From: Enterobacter chengduensis
Lineage (GTDB): Bacteria; Pseudomonadota; Gammaproteobacteria; Enterobacterales; Enterobacteriaceae
Assembly: GCF_001984825.2 (NCBI RefSeq)
Contig: NZ_CP043318.1
Location: 3,472,001-3,536,000 of the forward strand
Reading direction: 5' to 3'
Length of the DNA: 64,000 bases
A program made the translations under genes and the position numbers. A model generated the notes under the pieces. The model did not search any database. It was not told where the DNA came from and worked only from the letters and a program-made list of their open reading frames with translations. Shown here in pieces: positions 9,650 to 17,451 of this stretch (within the stretch, counting starts at the first letter, position 1; each line of letters opens with the position of its first letter).

Positions 9650-11674
9650 TTAAAGAGCTGGAATGTTCTCAGCTATCTGTTCAATAACGCCAGTGTCTTC
9701 GTAACAAGCGATGAAGACTTGACCGTCGAGATTGTTTCTGACGCGATACCATTCGAGCCCGTCTAAATTACTCAGTATCTCAACGCCTGGAACCGGCGAA
9801 TCGCTTAAGCTGAATTTACTTAACACAGGACATAAAGACGACAGGGTATAAGGCTGTACTGATATTCCGGCTACACCAGATTGTGATAGTTGCAATACAT
9901 TATGAGTAGCGCCGAGCAGGCTTACTGTATACCAATTGTAATTATCAAAGGTGATTTGCAACGGGCGATAGTAATATGACCCATCACTGGCCCCAAAATC
10001 TCCGCCGCCCGTAAGCAGACATCCTGGAGGCGCCTCAGTAGTACCGCCGCCTACTTGATACCAACCTGCCGCGCCGAGGGCAATGTTTTGTACCCCGTTA
10101 ATAGGCGGCGGGTTATTTGATGAGTAAACCCGCACCGCGCCGCCAGACTCATACAGTCCCTGACCTGCGACAATATTGCCTGCAGATGAAATCTGCGCGG
10201 CGCTATGGATATTTCCACCTGCGGATATGTCGCCAACCGCATATACACTTCCGCCGCTATAGAGCTGGCCTGGGGCATTGAAAGTGCCGTTTATGTCAAA
10301 TCCATACGTTGCCGTATTACCGTTATCACCGATTATGTGAACTATGGCAGAACCAAAATCATTTTTCCCTGACCGCAAAATACCGAAACTGACAGCAGCC
10401 CCGAATCCATGCCCTTCTGTAGCGGCAATGGCTTTGATCATGGGCAAATACTGAGAGATGCCTTGCGGAGTAAAACGGCCAAAGGGAATGTTAAACGGCG
10501 CTGTATTACCGTATTGCTCTGCAAAAGTCCCCACACCTGGCCATGTAATCGAATTTGTCTGGTAATAGCTGTAATTACTAAGGTGATCAACATCACCCCC
10601 ATAGTTTGTCAGAACGCTCGTCCAGGCTCCCCAGTAACCATTATCAGCATTTAAATTTGAGCTGCTTCCCGCCGTCCGCATAGGACGCCGCATACTGCAC
10701 GCGATAGCCATCCCCTCCAAGACCGCCCACATCAAGAATGGTCGCTTCATAACCCGGCGAATACGCTGCATCGGAATAACAAAAGCTCACCGAGTTAGAC
10801 GGGAGAGCGCTGGCATCAGCAATAGCCGTACCCGCTTTTGCTGCAACAGTCCGCAATGCCAGCGCACCGCCATTAACAAGTACGCGCCCCAGCGTGATGT
10901 CGTCGCGGTTTTCCTGAACGTCATGGGTAGCAGCGGTGCCAAATGGTGCGAACACTCCACTATAGATAACGCTGGCTTTACCAGTGGAATCAACTCCAAC
11001 ACCTGAGCCGTCGATCGTCATACCAACACCAGAGGTGTTGCTTGTAACTTTACCTGTGCCAGCAGAGTCGAGATCTAATTTACCACCCCCCCATTGTTAC
11101 TTGACCTGTGTACTCCCCACCTGATTTTAATACTCCACCAGCTTGATCTGCTGTAGTCTGGTGAGGGTTGTTCATATCCGCAATATGTGCAGAGATAGCT
11201 TCACTATCCTCACCAACCATGGCATCAATCTCAGCACGAGAATATGTATCAACATGGTGTGGTTGAAGTTTATGAGAGTTTGTACCGCCCAGAGAATTGA
11301 TGTGGTTTGTGATATCGGAATTCAGCTTATCAAACTCCGTGCGAGTAATTTGGATAGAACTCGCTTCCCACTGGCCTGGATTTTTGTCTGGAGAGAGAAT
11401 TATCAGGTGAGGCAACTAATGAAAGGTATATCTTTCCATCTATGCTATTCCATGCTAAGGCATTCTTCTGATAGTTAACATCTGAACCCCATTCGAAGAC
11501 ACCACGCTCATCCAGTGACAATAAAGTTTTATCAACCTTATTCTGAAGAAAGTTCAAAGCTTGATAAGTGGGAATCTCTGTTTCCCAACCCTCTGTAATT
11601 TTCTCATCCCCAGGGTCTTTAATTTCAGAATCTACACCTTGTGCCCAGACTCTATTAATAGTTGATCTATCCAT
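9650..11674 (-). pseudogene. Phage tail fibre gene broken by three frameshifts
   Basis: Four consecutive fragments in changing frames join into one protein of about 670 aa. It begins MDRSTINRVWAQG at 11674 and ends NIPAL at 9650. The first shift is near 11395, between the sequences SLVASPDN and SPDKNPGQWEAS. The second is at a run of seven G near 11090, between GQVTMGG and GGKLDLDSAG. The third is near 10665, where removing one G from GGG restores DGGSSSNLNADNG. The middle carries glycine-rich repeats (VYAVGDISAGGNI, AQISSAGNIVAG) typical of fibre shafts. The C-terminal domain would bind the receptor. No functional fibre is expected unless these are assembly errors. Confidence 0.8.
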
Positions 11675-11790
11675 TATTTATAATTATATCCATCCAATAT
11701 AAGCTCCACCGACATTAATACCACCACTAAACTTAATAATTCCTGTAAACACCCCACTCTCTTTAGGCAGTATATCTAATAGTTCACAAG

Positions 11791-12051
11791 TCACTTTGTG
11801 TGGATTATTTTATTAGGGGTAGAAATAATGATATTTTGGACTGCAACTTGGATATCATTTGGCGTTGTGTTTTTACCTAATAAACCATCATACCAAGGTA
11901 AACCTAGCAATCTATTATGCTGACATTCGCCAAGAAGAGTTAGAAGACGAGATTTGACATTCTGCGCTACGAAATCAGCTCCTTCTGTTCTCGTAGCGCC
12001 CCTAACAATAATAATATCCCAGTTAGAATCAAGCTTTAAATTCCCGCACAT
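11791..12051 (-). pseudogene. gp25/gpW-like phage baseplate wedge protein, 3' end altered
   Basis: 86 aa with the gp25-like pattern: DSNWDIIIVRG near the start, AQNVKSRLLTLLGE in the middle, then LGLPWYDGLLGKN and a helix ending IIISTPN. T4 gp25 and P2 gpW relatives normally continue for 30-50 residues. Here the frame stops at HTK. In the next frame, sequence resumes as VTCELLDILPKESG and runs to a stop just before the tail fibre start (about 11689). Either a one-base shift or a deletion that removed gpJ/gpI-type genes explains this. The ATG overlaps the stop of the upstream 190-aa gene (TAATG), with GGAAG just before it. Confidence 0.7.
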
Positions 12052-12623
12052 TACTTCCTAGTTGGTTTTGGTGGTATATCTTTAAATTTTATTGCTGCGT
12101 GTGACCTGATATCAAAGAAAGGTGAGAATAATCTTTGGTACCAGTGGATCCTAATGAATTCTTTAGGGTCGCATTCAATAAGTCTTGCTACTTCGTTAAA
12201 GCAGATCAGGTCCATGATACACAGTGTTGGCATTTCATTTGCTTCTATACGCAACTTCTGCTTTTCGAATTTCGAAACCTGGTCTGCTCTAAGGCTCTCT
12301 TTATCAACCTCGATCATATCGCACTCAAGATTAATGAACTGCTTCGCAAAGTCAGAGTGATCTCTTGCCTTCTGTGAGAAGCGTCCTATTAAATTACTTG
12401 CAGAAACGAATGTAATCGTTATCGCACTAATGAAGAGCCATTTATCCAAAGCATGTGGTGTTAGAACACCGTAGATTAAAGATGAACCAAAGATTAGTGA
12501 GATGAAATTACATGAGCTATCCAGGAAGCTGAAGAAACTTTGGCGCTTCCTGTGATACCTTGCGCTTTTCCTAATATTGAAGAGTATTGCTTCAAACTCC
12601 TCCTGAGCAACCTGGTTATCCAT
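12051..12623 (-). CDS. Two-TM SLATT-like membrane protein, prophage cargo
   Basis: 190 aa. Residues 1-30 are charged and probably cytoplasmic (SARYHRKRQSFF). Two membrane helices follow at about 31-53 and 61-80. After them comes a long soluble part beginning GRFSQKARDHSDFAKQF. This layout (H and R-rich pre-helix, two TMs, then a KA-x2-H helix) resembles SLATT domains, 2-TM effectors found with SMODS/SLOG and other defence modules. The resemblance is by eye only. It starts 7 bp after the 66-aa gene and its stop overlaps the start of the baseplate gene. The frame is intact amid broken phage genes, which suggests selection for a lysogen-expressed role. It could instead be a tail or holin-like component. 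Confidence 0.6.
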   Translation of the reverse strand: MDNQVAQEEFEAILFNIRKSARYHRKRQSFFSFLDSSCNFISLIFGSSLIYGVLTPHALDKWLFISAITITFVSASNLIGRFSQKARDHSDFAKQFINLECDMIEVDKESLRADQVSKFEKQKLRIEANEMPTLCIMDLICFNEVARLIECDPKEFIRIHWYQRLFSPFFDIRSHAAIKFKDIPPKPTRK

Positions 12624-12630
12624 TCTTTTC

Positions 12631-12831
12631 CTATTTTACTGGTTTAGGAGGTGTAGGCGGTTTCGCATATGAAGCTACCGGACCGGTACCCCGCTTAGGT
12701 TTGAAATCCTCAGTACCTGTAATACGACCTAACTCTGAAGCGGTATCACGTAAATTCTCAACGCTAGGACGACTAGTGCTTTCCCCAACAGGTTTCCCTG
12801 AACCCCTTAATTTGTTCGATTTTTCTACCAC
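12631..12831 (-). CDS. 66-aa proline-rich small protein, prophage cargo
   Basis: 66 aa starting at GTG (VEKSNKLRGSG), with AGGAG nine bases before it. It is low in hydrophobic residues and rich in Gly, Ser, Thr and Pro. The C-terminus reads YAKPPTPPKPVK, and the middle holds one possible helix (VENLRDTASELGRI). It is probably largely disordered. A promoter candidate lies 31-58 bp upstream, and the 190-aa membrane protein gene follows after 7 bp, so they look like a two-gene unit. I do not recognise a family. An antitoxin or partner role for the membrane protein is speculation. Confidence 0.55.
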   Translation of the reverse strand: MVEKSNKLRGSGKPVGESTSRPSVENLRDTASELGRITGTEDFKPKRGTGPVASYAKPPTPPKPVK

Positions 12832-12861
12832 GAAATGTATCTCCTTGTTAACGGTACAATG

Positions 12862-12889
12862 ACGATACTACGTAACCTTTAGTAGTCAA
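12862..12889 (-). promoter_or_regulatory. Candidate sigma-70 promoter of the two-gene cargo unit
   Basis: On the minus strand, TTGACT at 12889-12884, a 16-bp spacer and TATCGT at 12867-12862. It lies between the spike stop codon (12908) and the GTG start at 12831, in an AT-rich gap. This fits a phage moron transcribed independently of the late genes. Confidence 0.45.
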
Positions 12890-13059
12890 GATATTCGTAA
12901 ACAGGTTCTACATATCTTTTGAGTAAGACACACTTACAAGTGTTGGAGCAGATGTACTACCGCTTCCTGCACCGTCGGTCCAGGTGTATGGGTGCATGTG
13001 GGATTCAATTTGGACATTGTTGATAGGGCCTGACCTGCCCCCACGATTAGATACAACAC

Positions 13060-13893
13060 TCAGTTAGTAACGTCGGAATCTTCATTCTCAGAATGACCCT
13101 TTCTCCAGCCCGCTGCAAATTCAGACGGTGTCTGATAATTCAGCGTGGAGTGCGGGCGGCATTCGTTATAATCCTGCCGCCAGTCATTAATAATTTTCCT
13201 GGCATGAACGATATCGCTGAACCAGTGCTCATTCAAACATTCATCGCGAAATCGTCCGTTAAAGCTCTCAATAAATCCGTTCTGCGTTGGCTTGCCCGGC
13301 TGGATTAAGCGCAACTCAACACCATGCTCAAAGGCCCATTGATCCAGTGCACGGCAAGTGAACTCCGGCCCCTGGTCAGTTCTTATCGTCGCCGGATAGC
13401 CTCGAAACAGTGCAATGCTGTCCAGAATACGCGTGACCTGAACGCCTGAAATCCCAAAGGCAACAGTGACCGTCAGGCATTCCTTTGTGAAATCATCGAC
13501 GCAGGTAAGACACTTGATCCTGCGACCGGTGGAAAGTGCGTCCATGACGAAATCCATCGACCAGGTCAGATTGGGCGCCGCCGGACGGAGCAGCGGCAGA
13601 CGTTCTGTTGCCAGCCCTTTACGACGTCTTCTGCGTTTTACGCCCAGGCCACTGAGGTGATAAAGCCGGTACACGCGCTTATGATTAACATGAAGCCCTT
13701 CACGGCGCAGCAACTGCCAAATACGACGGTAGCCAAAACGCCTGCGCTCCAGTGCCAGCTCAGTGATGCGCCCTGATAAATGCGCATCAGCAGCCGGACG
13801 GTGAGCCTCATAGCGGCAGGTCGACAGGGATAAACCTGTAAGCCTGCAGGCACGACGTTGCGACAGACCGGTCGCATCACACATCAACATCAC
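13060..13893 (-). CDS. IS3-family transposase OrfB (DDE catalytic subunit)
   Basis: 277 aa from the internal ATG. The frame is open further upstream to the end of orfA, so the active product is probably an OrfAB fusion made by -1 frameshifting at the A-AAG near 13925. The rve/DDE domain shows its acidic residues in [17 protein letters not shown] and [11 protein letters not shown]. An HTH_21-like N-terminal region ([16 protein letters not shown]) precedes it. It carries out cleavage and strand transfer for the element. Confidence 0.92.
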   Translation of the reverse strand: MMLMCDATGLSQRRACRLTGLSLSTCRYEAHRPAADAHLSGRITELALERRRFGYRRIWQLLRREGLHVNHKRVYRLYHLSGLGVKRRRRRKGLATERLPLLRPAAPNLTWSMDFVMDALSTGRRIKCLTCVDDFTKECLTVTVAFGISGVQVTRILDSIALFRGYPATIRTDQGPEFTCRALDQWAFEHGVELRLIQPGKPTQNGFIESFNGRFRDECLNEHWFSDIVHARKIINDWRQDYNECRPHSTLNYQTPSEFAAGWRKGHSENEDSDVTN

Positions 13894-13916
13894 GGCTTCC
13901 CGCTTCTGGTCTGTCG

Positions 13917-14180
13917 TCAGTACTTTCGCCCAAGAGCCACCTGAAGCGCCTCTTTATCCAGCATGGCTTCGGCAAGCAGCTTCTTGAGTCTGGTGTTCTC
14001 TTCCTCAAGCGACTTCAGGCGCTTAACTTCAGGCACCTCCATACCGCCATACTTCTTACGCCAGGTGTAAAACGTGGCATCGGAAATGGCATGCTTGCGG
14101 CAGAGTTCACGGGCGGGTACCCCAGCTTCGGCTTCGCGGAGAATACTGATGATCTGTTCGTCGGAAAAACGCTTCTTCAT
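13917..14180 (-). CDS. IS3-family transposase OrfA (HTH DNA-binding)
   Basis: 87 aa starting [18 protein letters not shown]. It has a helix-turn-helix of the HTH_8 type ([24 protein letters not shown]), then a leucine-rich coiled coil ([17 protein letters not shown]). This is the standard OrfA of IS407-group elements, which binds the inverted repeats. It ends 23 bp before the first ATG of orfB, but the orfB frame overlaps its end. Confidence 0.92.
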   Translation of the reverse strand: MKKRFSDEQIISILREAEAGVPARELCRKHAISDATFYTWRKKYGGMEVPEVKRLKSLEEENTRLKKLLAEAMLDKEALQVALGRKY

Positions 14181-14544
14181 GGGGATGTCCTCATGTGGCT
14201 TATGAAGACATTACTAACATCGGGGTGTACTAATCAACGGGGAGCAGGTCAGGCCGATGATCTTCATCTTACCTGTTATGTTCAAAGAGGCTTCACCTGT
14301 CCCACCTTTTGCATTAACACCGCCATTTAGATTCGACTCCCCTGCAATAGTTAAGGACTTGGTTACAGTGACGTCACCATCAAGAACGATGCCGCTATCT
14401 GCTTTGATTGTTGCCGTACTTGACGTTTGAGCAGTAATCTCACCATTCTTGTTTATGATTACATCACTTATCTGGTGAGTGCTTTATGGAGGTATAAGCT
14501 CCACTCTTTACCGATATTAGCAACTGTAGTATTTGGAATAAAAA

Positions 14545-14562
14545 AAAGCGCCGAAGCGCTTT
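14545..14562 (-). terminator. Terminator of the 192-aa cargo gene
   Basis: Stem AAAGCGC / GCGCTTT with loop CGAA, which is a UUCG tetraloop in the minus-strand transcript, followed by a long T-run. It lies 22 bp past the stop at 14585. Confidence 0.9.
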
Positions 14563-14584
14563 CTATTTATAGGTTGATAGAGAG

Positions 14585-15163
14585 TTACTTACTCTTATCT
14601 TTACCTTGCTGTATTGCCGCTACAGTTTCTCTGACGAGTATCTTCCAAAGGAATAACAGTAGTTGCAATCCAATTATCAAAGAAAATAAACTTATAAATC
14701 CTGCCGAAGTTATGCCTGTAAGACTGACATACGAGCTATATCTTCCAGCTTCATAAGAATAATTACTGCGTTGTTCTTTATACTCGGAAACTACCTTCTG
14801 GCAGCCATTTTTATCTACTAGATAGTTCGGGTATTTTTCAGAAACTTTCGCGCTTTTCTTGACCAAGAATCGATTACAATAACTATTCCGGTCATACTCA
14901 GTCTCCCATGACCCACTCGGTACGTACACATACTCTGAGTCAATTGGGATAGAATCCAACCTTTCAAAACCCACCGGGTATCTTTCATCTGCATTTGGGG
15001 TTGTACCGGCATTCTGAATTTTAATGTCATACAAACGATCATATGCATCACCAGACTTACTAGAATAATAGGCAGCAAGTCCAGCAAAAACGAGGCCCAG
15101 CAGCAATACAATGGTTGCTATCTTGTTGAAAATACTTAAGTTAGAGAACTTATCTTTTAGCAT
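14585..15163 (-). CDS. Two-TM protein with large periplasmic loop, prophage cargo
   Basis: 192 aa from the ATG at 15163 (MLKDKFSNLSIFNK). Longer in-frame starts run through the promoter and are unlikely. One hydrophobic helix lies near residues 16-35 (TIVLLLGLVFAGLAAYY) and one near 155-178 (FISLFSLIIGLQLLLFL). Between them is a polar loop of about 115 residues with two cysteines (YCNRF, NGCQK), likely disulfide-bonded if periplasmic. I do not recognise the family. A monocistronic unit with its own promoter and terminator in a dead prophage fits lysogenic conversion, for example superinfection exclusion, but there is no direct evidence. Confidence 0.6.
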   Translation of the reverse strand: MLKDKFSNLSIFNKIATIVLLLGLVFAGLAAYYSSKSGDAYDRLYDIKIQNAGTTPNADERYPVGFERLDSIPIDSEYVYVPSGSWETEYDRNSYCNRFLVKKSAKVSEKYPNYLVDKNGCQKVVSEYKEQRSNYSYEAGRYSSYVSLTGITSAGFISLFSLIIGLQLLLFLWKILVRETVAAIQQGKDKSK

Positions 15164-15192
15164 GATAGTATGACTTCGACGTAATAGAGTGT

Positions 15193-15215
15193 CGGAATTA
15201 TACAACACAATTCCG
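15193..15215 (-). promoter_or_regulatory. Promoter -10 inside a palindromic operator-like site
   Basis: A perfect inverted repeat CGGAATT / AATTCCG with a 9-bp spacer encloses a perfect TATAAT (minus strand, 15202-15197), about 34 bp before the 192-aa gene start. No good -35 is visible. A repressor bound here would block the promoter. Confidence 0.5.
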
Positions 15216-15499
15216 AGCATCATTACCATTGAATGCGATGGAGTTTTGTTGACGCAGACTACTACTGCAAGGCTTGTTGGTGATGTTGAAATCCCACGAT
15301 TGTTTGCCAACCGCAAGCAGGGATTGATGGTCCCGGGATAACAACTCACTCAGGCTGGAAATGATTTCGCATTTCCTATCACTCCTTTCACACATGGTGA
15401 ACGAGCTAATCACTGCAACTTGAGAAGGTAAGTTATCAATTTAGGTTACACAGACTGAGAGGTTGCAGAATTATTTATTACTAAATTGAGCACACTCCA
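15216..15499. other. Island intergenic stretch, no gene seen
   Basis: 284 bp with stop codons in all frames at short distance and no convincing ORF or RNA. It may contain lost phage control sequence. Confidence 0.4.
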
Positions 15500-15700
15500 T
15501 TAGCCATGTCCATGTTTAACACGACTGATTACTTTATTCTGCTTACCTTCAATAAATGGGCGAGCATTCGGTGCTCCAAGATACTCGCATACTCTACGAG
15601 TAACTTGCAATGTCTCAGAATGATTCCCACAACAAGGGCATTCAAAACCATATTGTTCCGTTGGAGACCTTCTGTTTCCGATGTGCCATGTAATTTTGGA
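15500..15700 (-). CDS. Small ORF with CPCC motif, function unknown
   Basis: About 67 aa counted from the internal Met (MSKITWHIGNRR). An ATG ten codons earlier is also open. It contains ECPCCGNHSE and a single later Cys (RRVCEYLG), then a basic C-terminus (SRVKHGHG). The first 20 codons overlap the end of the integrase fragment in another frame, so the 5' part may be an accident of a deletion joint, with only the sequence from YGFECPCC onward derived from a real phage gene. I do not recognise it. Confidence 0.35.
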   Translation of the reverse strand, partial: SKITWHIGNRRSPTEQYGFECPCCGNHSETLQVTRRVCEYLGAPNARPFIEGKQNKVISRVKHGHG

Positions 15701-16000
15701 CATCATCTTTAGAAATTTTATTGAGTTCACATTTGAAGAAATTAGATAGGTTTACCAGCTTCCCACTTATTGATTCGTACCCTCCTCTTCTCTTTCCGTC
15801 GATGCTCATCACTTCTCTAAGATAAGAGTACATGATGTCTTGAATTTGTTTCTGTGAGTTTACACTCAGTGAAGCTACCCAGTTGTCTGCTGATGTTCGG
15901 TCGGGGAAGGTTTTAGATAACATTTTCCCGTCGATTCTCAACCTTACTCTGATACTCCCTGAGGGTAGAGTTGTATAGTTTGCAACTGCATCCTCCGTGT
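15642..16000 (-). pseudogene. Truncated tyrosine-recombinase integrase (N-terminal part only)
   Basis: The open frame runs from about 16000 to the stop at 15642. It reads YDTEDAVANYTTLPSGS, RVRLRIDGKMLSKTF, SADNWVAS and later FFKCELNKISKDDVQNY. This matches an arm-binding domain followed by the SAM-like core-binding domain of phage integrases. The catalytic domain with the R-H-R-Y residues is absent. There is no good ATG; CTG or TTG codons near 16008 or 15941 are possible starts. It lies about 40 bp inside the right attachment repeat, so it is probably the remnant of the enzyme that inserted the island. Confidence 0.65.
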
Positions 16001-16043
16001 CATAAAGCCTCAGCTTTCCTTATTGGTTACAAGTATCTCCCAA

Positions 16044-16092
16044 GTCATGGGGTGTCGGGGGTCGGAGGTTCAAATCCTCTCGTGCCGACCAA
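16044..16092 (+). repeat. Right attachment repeat (tRNA-Pro 3' copy)
   Basis: Exact 49-bp copy of 9032-9080. It is the displaced 3' end of the original proL, and the original proL terminator follows it at 16105. Confidence 0.95.
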
Positions 16093-16104
16093 AAACACAT
16101 TGAA

Positions 16105-16126
16105 AACCAGCCTCTTACGGCTGGTT
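16105..16126 (+). terminator. Original proL terminator
   Basis: AACCAGCC / GGCTGGTT stem followed by a T-run, 13 bp after the right repeat. It also lies past the stop of the convergent MFS gene. Confidence 0.85.
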
Positions 16127-16128
16127 TT

Positions 16129-17316
16129 TTATTTCGCCTCGTCCGGCGTTTTACGCAGGTACACCAGCGTCCCCAGACAAATCACCGCTCCGGCATAAAA
16201 GGTATATTCCGCGCCAAAGGTTTCCCAAATCGCGCCGGCTCCCACGCTGGCGATTAATAATCCCACGCCGCTGACCAGACTAAAAATACCGAAAGCCGTG
16301 CCGCGAAGATCGGGCGGTGCGGTTTTCGCAATCATTGCCGCCAGCAGCCCCTGGGTCATCCCCATATGCACTCCCCAAAGCGCAACGCCTAAGATGACGC
16401 CGAGCCAGTGGTTACTCAGTGCCAGCACAATATCTGCGCCAATCAACACCATCAGCCCCCACTGCAGAAGTCGAGTATGGCTCATGCCATCTGAAAGTTT
16501 GCCAAAAGGATAAGCCGAAAGGGAATAGAGCACGTTCATAGCCACCATCACCAGCGGAATAAGGGCCAGAGCAACTCCCGACTGCTGCGCACGCAATACC
16601 AAAAAAGCCTCGCTGAATCGGGCAAGCGTGAACACGGCACCCAGGCCAATCACCCACCAGCACGCTTTACCCAGCCGCCTTAAATTCTCTCGTTTAATGG
16701 GATTAGGACGTTTATGTTCGAGGGGCGTTTTCGGCTCCTGAAGGCCAAAATAGAGCAAGGCAACTGAAAGCAGACCGGGGATAAGGGCTATCCAGAAAAC
16801 AGTGCGAAAGTCATTGTCCAACAACAGCATTAAGCCTACGGCCAGTAATGGGCCCAGAAATGCTCCTGTGGTATCCATTGACTGACGCAGGCCATATGCC
16901 GCCCCGCGCATATCCGGCGGCGTGACGTCTGCTACCAGTGCGTCCCGCGGAGCGCCCCGGATCCCCTTCCCCGTTCGGTCCATCAGGCGTGCGCCCAAAA
17001 CCATCCCTGAAGACGAAGCCACAGCGAAAAGGGGCTTACTTAACGCCCCCAGGCCATACCCTAACAGGGCTAGCCCCTTGCGCTGTCCAAGGTAGTCGCT
17101 GATCGCCCCAGAGAACACCTTAATAAAAAGCGCGGTGGCCTCGGCCAGCCCTTCAACCAGGCCGATAAACAGCACGCTCGTGCCAAGGGTAGTCATCATA
17201 AAAAGGGGCAGCAGGCTGTGAATACTCTCTGACGAGATATCCATCAACATGCTTACGCCTCCCACAACCCAGACGCCTTTGGGGATCTGACTGAGCACTG
17301 GAAATCTGGCACGCAT
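16129..17316 (-). CDS. MFS transporter, substrate unknown
   Basis: 395-aa major facilitator with about 12 hydrophobic segments. Loop motifs SGAISDYLGQRKG near residue 70 and MDRTGKGIRGAPRDAL near residue 112 are visible. The latter occurs in a subgroup often annotated as putative drug or metabolite exporters. A G-rich MGMTQGLLAAM segment and KTAPPDLRGTAFG lie in the second half. No regulator or enzyme neighbour suggests a substrate. In E. coli K-12 this place, between proL and eco, holds narP-ccm-nap instead. Confidence 0.85.
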   Translation of the reverse strand: MRARFPVLSQIPKGVWVVGGVSMLMDISSESIHSLLPLFMMTTLGTSVLFIGLVEGLAEATALFIKVFSGAISDYLGQRKGLALLGYGLGALSKPLFAVASSSGMVLGARLMDRTGKGIRGAPRDALVADVTPPDMRGAAYGLRQSMDTTGAFLGPLLAVGLMLLLDNDFRTVFWIALIPGLLSVALLYFGLQEPKTPLEHKRPNPIKRENLRRLGKACWWVIGLGAVFTLARFSEAFLVLRAQQSGVALALIPLVMVAMNVLYSLSAYPFGKLSDGMSHTRLLQWGLMVLIGADIVLALSNHWLGVILGVALWGVHMGMTQGLLAAMIAKTAPPDLRGTAFGIFSLVSGVGLLIASVGAGAIWETFGAEYTFYAGAVICLGTLVYLRKTPDEAK

Positions 17317-17411
17317 CCATCACTCCTGCTTTAAAAACAGTTGCCTGAATGCATACAGAATAGGATACCGCGGATTAAAAAAACCTGAGCAGACGTAGAT
17401 GAGAATAAAAA

Positions 17412-17431
17412 AGCCATCCGGCAGGATGGCT
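17412..17431 (-). terminator. Terminator after the small membrane protein gene
   Basis: AGCCATCC / GGATGGCT with loop GGCA. On the minus strand a T6 run follows. Confidence 0.85.
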
Positions 17432-17451
17432 CAATCATCGCTGGTCAGTGA

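Larger units (their letters stand above)
13031..14251 (-). mobile_element. IS3-family insertion sequence (IS407-like group), 1221 bp
   Basis: The terminal inverted repeats begin TGACCTGCCCCC (left) and TGACCTGCTCCC (right, read inward). The flanking 4-bp target duplication is GGCC (13027-13030 and 14252-14255), the length expected for the IS407 group. It contains overlapping orfA and orfB on the minus strand. Both ends and both frames look intact, so it may still be active. Confidence 0.92.
12908..14478 (-). pseudogene. Baseplate spike (gpV-like) remnant interrupted by an IS
   Basis: Removing the IS and one GGCC copy leaves an open frame of about 115 codons. It reads HQISDVIINKNGEITAQ, then DGDVTVTKSLTIAG, KIIGPINNVQIE and SHMHPYTW, ending at the stop at 12908. 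Repeating beta-strand sequence followed by an HxH motif (HMH) is typical of the C-terminal spike tip of contractile phages such as P2 gpV, where HxH binds iron. The N-terminal OB-fold domain is missing. A stop lies immediately upstream of codon 1 at about 14478, so the 5' part was lost by deletion before or besides the IS insertion. Confidence 0.75.
9080..16092. mobile_element. Degenerate prophage island integrated at proL
   Basis: About 7.0 kb bounded by perfect 49-bp tRNA repeats. All supported genes lie on the minus strand. From the right they are an integrase fragment, a Cys-motif ORF, a two-TM cargo gene, a baseplate spike remnant split by an IS, a two-gene cargo unit, a gp25-like fragment, a frameshifted tail fibre gene and one small gene. 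Replication, capsid, tail tube and lysis genes are absent, so it cannot produce phage. The AT content is clearly higher than in the flanking backbone. The integrase remnant sits at the repeat distal to the intact tRNA. Confidence 0.9.

Noticed and set aside
16044..16092. Second tRNA-Pro gene
   Set aside because: Only the 3' part from the anticodon arm is present; the 5' acceptor strand and D-arm are missing, so it is an attachment-site copy.
9032..16092. CRISPR array or toxin-antitoxin locus in the island
   Set aside because: No spaced direct repeats were seen, and no known toxin or antitoxin motif was recognised in the small genes.
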